Origin: Diphasiastrum complanatum
Taxonomy: Eukaryota; Streptophyta; Lycopodiopsida; Lycopodiales; Lycopodiaceae
Length of the DNA stretch: 64,000 nt
Assembly: GCA_029204225.1 (NCBI GenBank)
Contig: CM055108.1
Location: forward strand, 2,946,348 to 3,010,347
Direction of reading: 5' to 3'
The notes under the pieces were generated by a model. That model saw nothing but the letters and a program-made list of their open reading frames with translations, was not told the origin of the DNA and searched no databases. Every line of letters starts with the position of its first letter. The stretch's first letter is position 1. Shown piece after piece: positions 57,303 to 64,000 of the stretch. Both the position numbers and the translations under genes were made by a program.

Positions 57303-58954
57303 AGGCTACAAGTTTGGAGAGGTGGTGTTTTTCATTGGATCTTGGTGGTATTCAACTAGTAATCTCATCCAAGGAGAGGAGCAAGGTTGCAAGTTGGTGG
57401 ATATTCCCAAATTCAATTTGCATGCTCCATATCTCTCTCAAATTCATTGTGGTTTATGGAGAATTGCGCTAGGAAATCAATTTTGGTGTCTTTTTTTGGA
57501 GTTTTAGCATGTGTAGCTCAAAACTAGTTATGGATCTGAAATTTTCAGCAGGTTAATTCACTTTGAAGTAGTTGAAATTCAGGTTGCATGTTGGATCTTC
57601 CCATGTATTTGGATTCTAGGCTCTTTTGTGGCCAAATTTGGCTTGTTTTCCATGATTTAATTGGGCATGGTGAAAAAACCTAGAAAGGGCTAAAATTCAT
57701 GATTTTTGCTTGTTTTTTTTTCATAAAATTGGATGATAGGAGGTTGTTGAGCATCAATTGAAGCTGGAAAATGATGAATCATAGTCTTTTGAAGCTGTCC
57801 TAGAAGATAGAGCCAGGAATTCCAACAATTGGGTTTGTAGAAAGTTAAATATTGTCAAAAATTGACCAATTTTGGTGAATTTTTGGGAGATGGATTTCTC
57901 TAAATCCATAAGGGGGTCATTCTAAATTTTTTCCAGCATGATTTGTATTCCTTTTTACCTTCCCAGCAAAGTATCAGATCTGTAAATTGACGGGTAGAGG
58001 CTTATGTTTCAATTCCATCAAGTTTGTAGCAATTTTGAGTTCTAGAAATCAAGAATTCATGGTTCTCAGCCCACATTGCTTCATAGGATCTGTATGAAGG
58101 CTTCATGGAACTCTTAGAGACCATTTAAGACTGTTTGGAACATCACTTTTAGGCTTGGTTGAGTGTTTTCATGTTTTTGAGATGATTGACCTTGAAAAAG
58201 TGCGGCCTCCTACAGGTTAATTGGCTATTCAGAACTTGCACGTGTGAATCCTAGGTGGCAAACTGACGTGGCAACTGTCTTGTTCACTAGGTCTTCCTCT
58301 GTACTAAGCTTTACAGCACCCGATTTGGTGTCCTGTAGCCAGAGATATGATCATATAAAGTTTTGCAATTTTGTGAGCAAAATTGGTAAAATTTCCAATT
58401 GTTCTGATTGCATGCATGACAATTTCCTATTTTGAGGTACTGTGCTTGCATGGAATGTCTGCATGTGGATTCTCAGAGTGATTCTGACATGCATGGGTAG
58501 TTTAGATCTGTTTTGAGTGGTCATGTACTCTAACTGTTAGATACAAAACTAGATTTTATAGCTGACAATTTTTGTAGAACCGGATTTTTACGTAAAATTC
58601 TGTAATGTAAAAAATCAGATTAATGTTGCATGTCTTGCATGCCTGAGGGACATTAATAAAGTAAAATTAAGAATCAAACAGTGAATCAAATTTTCAATTT
58701 TGATTGCTTAGTAACTGACAGTGAATTTTTTATGAATTTTTTAGAAAACGTAAAAAATTTTTAAAAAAATTAAAAGTGCGAAAACTCGAAATTTTTAATT
58801 TTTTTCAATTTTTTGTAATATCTATGAAATTGACTAAAAATAGTGATTTGACCATGTTGGAGTTAATTTCAGTCAGTTTTTGGTCAATAGTAGATCATTA
58901 TGAGCTAATATGATATTAACTAAATTTAGTAATTTTCAGGATAGATATATCGAA
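57303..58954. other. Leader of chromovirus H, non-coding
   Basis: A 1.65-kb AT-rich leader between the primer-binding site and the gag start. No coding motif. The length is large but not unknown for gypsy elements. Confidence 0.6.
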
Positions 58955-59640
58955 ATGGCCAAAGAAACTTCAAATCAAGCTGCAAATCCAGGTGCGTCAT
59001 CTTATATGGTGATTTGTCAGTAGTTGAGTACGACACTCAATGATATGAATAATCGTAATCAGATGAGAGATCAACAAATGGAGGTTGTGTTGAATCAAGT
59101 CAAATTGATGTCTTCACCTAATCTCAGTTTTCAACAGGAGGTTTATGCGGGCGAGAAGAAGGAGAAGAAACTTGAGGTCATCGAGGACTGGCTGGCCAAG
59201 TGGAGTAGTTACTTCAATCTGCACGGTGTTCCTAATGAGAAGAAAATTGAAAGTGTCGTGCTGTTTTTACACGGCAAAGCGTCATCGTGGTGACGAGATT
59301 TACCAGTGAAGCCAACTACTTGGGAGGCGTTTGCGGAAGTTTTCAAAAAAGCTTTCGTAGTTGCTGATGACGTGGACTACTACCTGAAGTTCATGAACTG
59401 CAAGATGGTTACAAAAAGGTTAGACTCTTATATCCAGGAATTCATGGACCTATGGAATAGGGTTCCATCATTCGATGTGAAGTTGGCATTTTGGCAGTTT
59501 GTTCTAGGTTTGCCAGCCGACTATCAGAACGAATGCAGACAAAATGTGCTCAAAACCTCGAGGATGCGTTTCGGATTGCAAAAGCATATGATTCCACAAT
59601 GGTGGCATCCAGGAAGTAGTTTGCGCAAGTTCCAACCACT
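58955..59640 (+). pseudogene. Chromovirus H gag
   Basis: Starts ATGGCC at 58955 (MAKETSNQAANPG), with a stop at 59021-59023. The capsid region (retrotrans_gag) has VIEDWLAKWSSYFNLHGVP, VVLFLHGKASSW, TTWEAFAEVFKKAF and LDSYIQEFMDLWNRVPS up to LPADYQNE. A second stop lies at 59291-59293. No CCHC knuckle is visible before the protease, so it may have been lost. Confidence 0.83.
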
Positions 59641-62600
59641 TTGAAAACCAAGAAGAGTAATAAGCGCGGTCCAGACCAAGCAAAATACTTTGACGAATTA
59701 GATCAAGCAGCATCAGAACCCAAGAAGCCAAAGAGAAAGGAACTTTTCCATTTAATTGGCACAGTTAAAGATCAAGAAGTGATTATTTTATTGGACAGTG
59801 GTTCAGCTCATAATTTTATTAATTCTCGTCTTGGGCAAAAACTCAGCTTGGAAACTGAAGCCAGCAATCATAGATATAAAGTTTATCTAGCTTCAGGAGC
59901 AGAATGAGAGACTTGGAACGTAAAGGTCTCAAAGCTCCCAATTTTGATGCAAGGACACACAGAATTAGCTAATTTTCATGTTTTAGACCTAGCTCGTACT
60001 AATTTAATCTTAGGTTATGAATGGTTATTTAGTAGATTGCCTTCTCTGTTAATTGATTTTAAGAAGCATGTGATAAGGTAGTTACATTATTTGGCAGTAA
60101 TTTTGTACGTCTGTTGGATCAGATTTCTATAGTTAATGAAATCGAAACATTGGATTATTCAGAGTATGAAGTTTTTTCAATTTGTACTATTCCAGTTGTG
60201 GATGTTCTTGAAATGAATCTAAATGGTTGTGAATTCTCAACAATGCTTAACTCAGTAAATTTAGATCATGAACAAGCAGTGAAAGAACAGATCATAAATG
60301 AATTTAGAGATGTTTTTCCATCTGAATTACCTCATGGTTTACCACCGTCTAGGTCAATAGACCACATGATTGAGTTAATTCCAAGAAGTCAACCTATCTC
60401 TAGACAACCTTATAGGATCTCTCAGAAATAGGAAACAGAGATTTCAAATTAAATAGAAAACTATTTGAGGATGGGACATATACAACCTTGTAAATCACCA
60501 TGAGACGCTCATGTTCTTCTTAAAGCGAAGAAAGATGGAGGTTTCCAGATGTGTGTGGATTAAAGTGACTATAAAGAATAAATATCCATTACCCAGAATG
60601 GATGACATTGTAGATCGCTTGGGTGGAACACGGTATTTCACCAAGATAGATCTCAAGACAGGGTACCATCAAATAAGAATTAAGTCAGAAGATGTCCAAA
60701 AGATAGGATTTCGTTCTAGATTTGGTCGTTATGAATTTCTAGTGTTGCCATTTGGATTAACGAATGCTCCAGCAACGTTCCAACAAATGATGAACAATTT
60801 ATTTCGTCCATATTTGGGGAAGTTTGTGGTTGTATTCTTAGACGACATTCTCGTTTACAGTAAATCCTTGGTGAAACATGTAGAACACTTAAAAATCGTC
60901 TTGATAAAATTCCGTCGGGAGTTACTCTACGCTAAAGAGTCCAAGTGTGAATTCTTTGAGCAAGAGTTGCTTTATCTCGGTCATAAGATCACAATAAATG
61001 AGATCAAGATTGACGAGGATAAAATCAATATTGTGATTGAGTGGCCAATTCCAAGAACTGTGATGCAAATAAAGTCTTTTTTTAGGTTTTACACTTTTTT
61101 TTCAAGAGATTTATAGAGGATTATGCTAAGTTAGCAGCACCGCTCAATAATCTGACAAAAGGAATTGTTAATAAAAAGAAAAAGAGGAATCAACGTAGTC
61201 CACCTGTTGTTTGGAACGAGGAAGTGAATCAATGTTTTGAGAAACTTAAAACAATGATTGTTTCAGCTCCCGTGTTACAATTTGCAAACCCAGATTTACC
61301 TTAACGTTATGAGAACGGATGCAAGTGATGTTGCAGTTGGAGTGGCTCTATTACAAATGGATAGGCCACTAGCGTTTGAGAGCAAAAAATTCACTGGTCC
61401 TTAGTTGCGTTATACTACGCAGGAAAAGGAATTGTTTGTTGTAATACATGCACTTAGAACCTGGAGACACTACTTGTATGGTAGTAAGTTTGTAGTGTAT
61501 ACGGATCACCAGCCTCTTAAGTATTTTTGTAATCAACATGATCTTCGTGGGAGAAAAGCTCGATGGGTTGAATTGATGCAAGAATTCGATCATGAAATCA
61601 GTTACATAGGAGACAGCTCTAATCAAGTTGTAGATGCTCTTAGTCGGATCGGTGAACTGAACGAGTTGTCATTCACCCAGATTTCTACAGATCTATATTT
61701 TTCATTGAGAGGAAAATATGAATCAGATTCTCATTTTGGTCACATTTGGAACATTGTTCAGACCAGAAGAAATGTGGACAGTGTTGAGTCAGAAACACAA
61801 GGGACTCAACTAACTAAGAAAGATAAGAAGATTGTGGAACAGTTCACCATTCGAGATGGATTACTATTTCAGAATGGGAAAGTTTGTGTACTTGGGGATG
61901 ATGAGCTCAAGCGGAAGATTTTGTTTCAATGTCATGATATACCCTGTGCATGACATCCCGGTATACACAGGACTCTGGACTTGGTTAAGAGGAATTTTAT
62001 TGGCCAAAGCTCAAGCCATATGTCGAGTCATATGTTGTTAAATGCAAGCCCTGTCAACTAGCAAAGGCTGTAGCTATAAGGCTGGTGGTTTGTTGCATCC
62101 GTTAGATATCCCAGATAAGAAATGAGAAAGCATATCTATGGATTTTGTAATTGGACTTCCAAAGACCCAACGACAAAATGATTCTATTTGGGTTGTAGTG
62201 GATCGCTGCATTTATACCAGTCAAGTCAACTATAAAGGCTTCTGATTTAGCCCAGATTTTTGTTGAAAGATTATTTCGGTTGTATGGTCTACCAAGTGAC
62301 ATTGTTAGTGATAGAGATCCTAAGTTCACAGGTCACTTTTGGTCAGCAGTATTCCATAAACTGGAAACTTCTTTGAGTTTAAGTTCTTCTGATCATTCTA
62401 AATCAAATGGCCAGACAACAAGGACTAACCAAACTATGGAAGATATTTTTGAGGACGTATGTTTCTCACAGGCAATCTCATTGGGAAGATTATCTCCAAC
62501 TGATTGAGTTTGCATATAATAGTAGAAAACATTCTGCTATAGGTTATAGTCCTTTTATGCTTATGTACGATTTTCAACCTAGATCTCCAGTAAATGTTGA

Positions 62601-63170
62601 GACGAAGTCTATTAAGATCCATAAGGTTGCTGATTTTTTGCATGATATGCAAAAAATATTGCAAGTGGCTAAGGATAGTATCTGAAGTGCTCAAGATAGA
62701 GCTAAACACTACACCGATCTTAAGAGATCTCCAAGAGATTTTAAAGTTGATGACTGGGTATATCTTAGAATTCCTAAAGATTCTAAAACGTTACGTACAG
62801 GGAAGCATTATAAGCTATCTACCCGTTATTGTGGACCTTTCAGGATTATACGTAGAATTGGTTCTTTGGCGTATGAACTCGATCTTCAAGAAAAATCGAC
62901 TGCACATCCAGTATTTCATGTAAGTTGTTTGAAACTAAGTTTACATGATGGTGATACAGTTGGATCAGATGAGGATTTATCTCATTTGGAAGATTTATCA
63001 CTCTGTGTACCTTTGGAACCTGAGAAAGTGCTCAGAACCAGAGATAAACAGTTGAGAAATCGTTCTATCTCTGAGTGTTTAATTCGGTGAAAGGGTTGTA
63101 CTGAGGATGATGATTCATGGGAGAGAGTTGATAGCAAGAAGAGGAATTTCCCGAATTTTAGTTTCTAAGG
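59641..63170 (+). pseudogene. Chromovirus H pol with chromodomain
   Basis: Protease (59740-60085) has LLDSGSAHNFINS and ANFHVLDLARTNLILGYEW. RT (60440-61120) has YFTKIDLKTGYHQIRIKSED, FGLTNAPATFQQMMNNLF and the active site FLDDILVYS. RNase H (61300-61660) has ASDVAVGVALLQ and YTTQEKELFVVIHALRTWRH, then DHQPLKYF. Integrase (61800-62700) has GLPSDIVSDRDPKFTGHFW (in 62280-62507) and IEFAYNSRKHSAIGYSPFM. The C-terminal chromodomain (63040-63170) has LIR-KGCTEDDDSWERVD, with a stop in place of the expected Trp. Stops and frameshifts are spread throughout, but the RT frame (60511-61116) is open for 201 codons. Confidence 0.87.
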
Positions 63171-63197
63171 ATAGAAACAATTTTAAGGAGGGAACGA

Positions 63198-63256
63198 TGT
63201 TATGTCCATGACCAGTACATAGGATACAGTATAATTCTAGTCTTGGATACACGGTA
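63198..63256 (+). repeat. 3' LTR remnant of chromovirus H
   Basis: 59 bp matching the start of the 5' LTR at 56785, ending abruptly where gypsy I integrase begins. Confidence 0.85.
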
Positions 63257-63994
63257 TGAAGTTCCTGTACGAAAACATCATTGTACGCTTCGGCTGCCCA
63301 GAGGACATAGTCAGCGATCGAGGAACTCACTTTGTTAACGAGAGTATCAAGGTCTTATTGGAAGATTTCTTTGTGATCCATCATTTCAGCATGCCTTATT
63401 ACCCACGAGGCAATGGCCAAAAGCCGAGTCTTCTAATAAGATTCTGTGTGGCATTTTGACAAATACTGTGGAAGCAACAGATCATATTGGGAGCACAAGC
63501 TACATGCTACTATGTGGGCTTTCAGAACTACATACAAAGGTAGCACCGAACAAATGCCATTCCAACTGGTGCATGGCCAAGATGTAGTCATGTCGATGGA
63601 ATTCCTTGTCCCGTCTCTTCGTATTGCCACAGTGCAACGATTGGATGATACAAGATCGCTCCACCTTCGTCATGAAGTGCTACACAAGTTGTGCGAAATA
63701 CGCCTGTTAACAGTCCATGCCCTTGCTACAGAAAAAGCATGACGCAAGGCTTGGCATGATCGTCATCTTCACAAGAAAGATCTCAAGAAAGGAGATTTGG
63801 TCCTCATGTACAAGACAAAGGCGATCAAAGAAAAGCCAAAGTTCACTAGTAAAGGCCCTTACCACATCACTAACATCCTATCGCAAGGGGTAGTGACTTT
63901 AGAGACATTAGATGGGACACCATTTGCTACACCCATCAACGGTAGCCGGTTACGCAAGCACTGGTCACCACCAGCCTTCTCCAACACTTCTTGA
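63257..63994 (+). pseudogene. Gypsy element I: Tat/Athila-like integrase fragment
   Basis: Begins mid-integrase (KFLYENIIVRFGCPEDIVSD then RGTHFVN). It continues with PYYPRGNGQ (third catalytic region, damaged) and, in another frame (63446-63742), WAFRTTYKGSTEQMPFQLVH. It ends with KKGDLVLMYKTKAIKEK, KGPYHITNIL and PINGSRLRKHW (63797-63994). This end matches VNGSRVKRYYD of element G, so both are the same clade. At least two frameshifts. It is truncated on the left by the junction with element H, and the rest lies beyond the window. Confidence 0.85.
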
Positions 63995-64000
63995 AGAGTT

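Larger units (their letters stand above)
56785..63256 (+). mobile_element. Chromovirus (gypsy) element H
   Basis: 5' LTR at 56785-57288, primer-binding site at 57290-57302, non-coding leader to 58954, gag, then pol to 63170. The polypurine tract AAGGAGGGAACGA is at 63185-63197. Only the first 59 bp of the 3' LTR (63198-63256) remain; they match 56785-56843 with a few substitutions. The order PR-RT-RH-INT-chromodomain defines a chromovirus. Confidence 0.88.

Overview
The window is nuclear DNA of a land plant. The three cellular genes have plant-type introns, and two are characteristic plant proteins: a type-I pectin methylesterase with PMEI domain and a plastid-targeted Sec14-like protein. Most of the rest is decayed plant LTR retrotransposon sequence (Ty1-copia, chromovirus and Tat/Athila-like Ty3-gypsy), a hAT transposon and very long (GA)n, (TA)n and (TG)n tracts. 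The species cannot be fixed from the sequence.

Layout. 1-1518: a short direct duplication, then a GC-rich element fragment carrying a broken small gene. 2680-4322: the last six exons of cytosolic-type arginyl-tRNA synthetase (+). 5895-13712: minus-strand chain of three damaged copia copies (A, B, C) joined through two shared LTRs. 14006-about 19330: plus-strand Tat/Athila-like gypsy (G) with an extra ORF after integrase. 19331-24380: minus-strand copia (F). 25671-29379: plus-strand copia chain (E-LTR-D-LTR) of the same family as A-C. 31331-33177: intact two-exon pectinesterase (+), with a 227-bp tandem duplication just upstream. 34372-36115: copia RNase H tail, 1.48-kb LTR and primer-binding site (K). 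36174-37090: TG-type satellite. 37194-39058: nest of small repeats. 39059-44835: a 5.8-kb hAT-like transposon flanked by (TA)n. 46095-51313: eight-exon CRAL-TRIO/Sec14-like gene (-), whose exon phases sum to an open 337-codon frame. 52440-63256: two chromoviruses (J, H) with a protease fragment (L) between them. 63257-64000: start of another Tat/Athila-like integrase (I).

The most unusual object is the hAT element. Its ends, starting CATAG and rich in GGTACC palindromes, lie directly in (TA)n tracts. A 153-bp non-autonomous relative at 38214-38366 sits in (TA)n in the same way. The broken transposase has BED-like, DUF659 and hAT dimerisation regions and then a long proline-rich tail with an AT-hook motif, which suggests targeting of TA microsatellites. 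A second, convergent small ORF (43848-44213) encodes a basic, coiled-coil-like protein. A homologue of that ORF sits at 1043-1518 beside a different, GGACGC-rich terminal sequence, so the small protein appears to be shared by at least two element families.

Only the pectinesterase and the CRAL-TRIO gene look complete and intact. The arginyl-tRNA synthetase runs off the left edge. All transposon coding regions carry stops, frameshifts or deletions.
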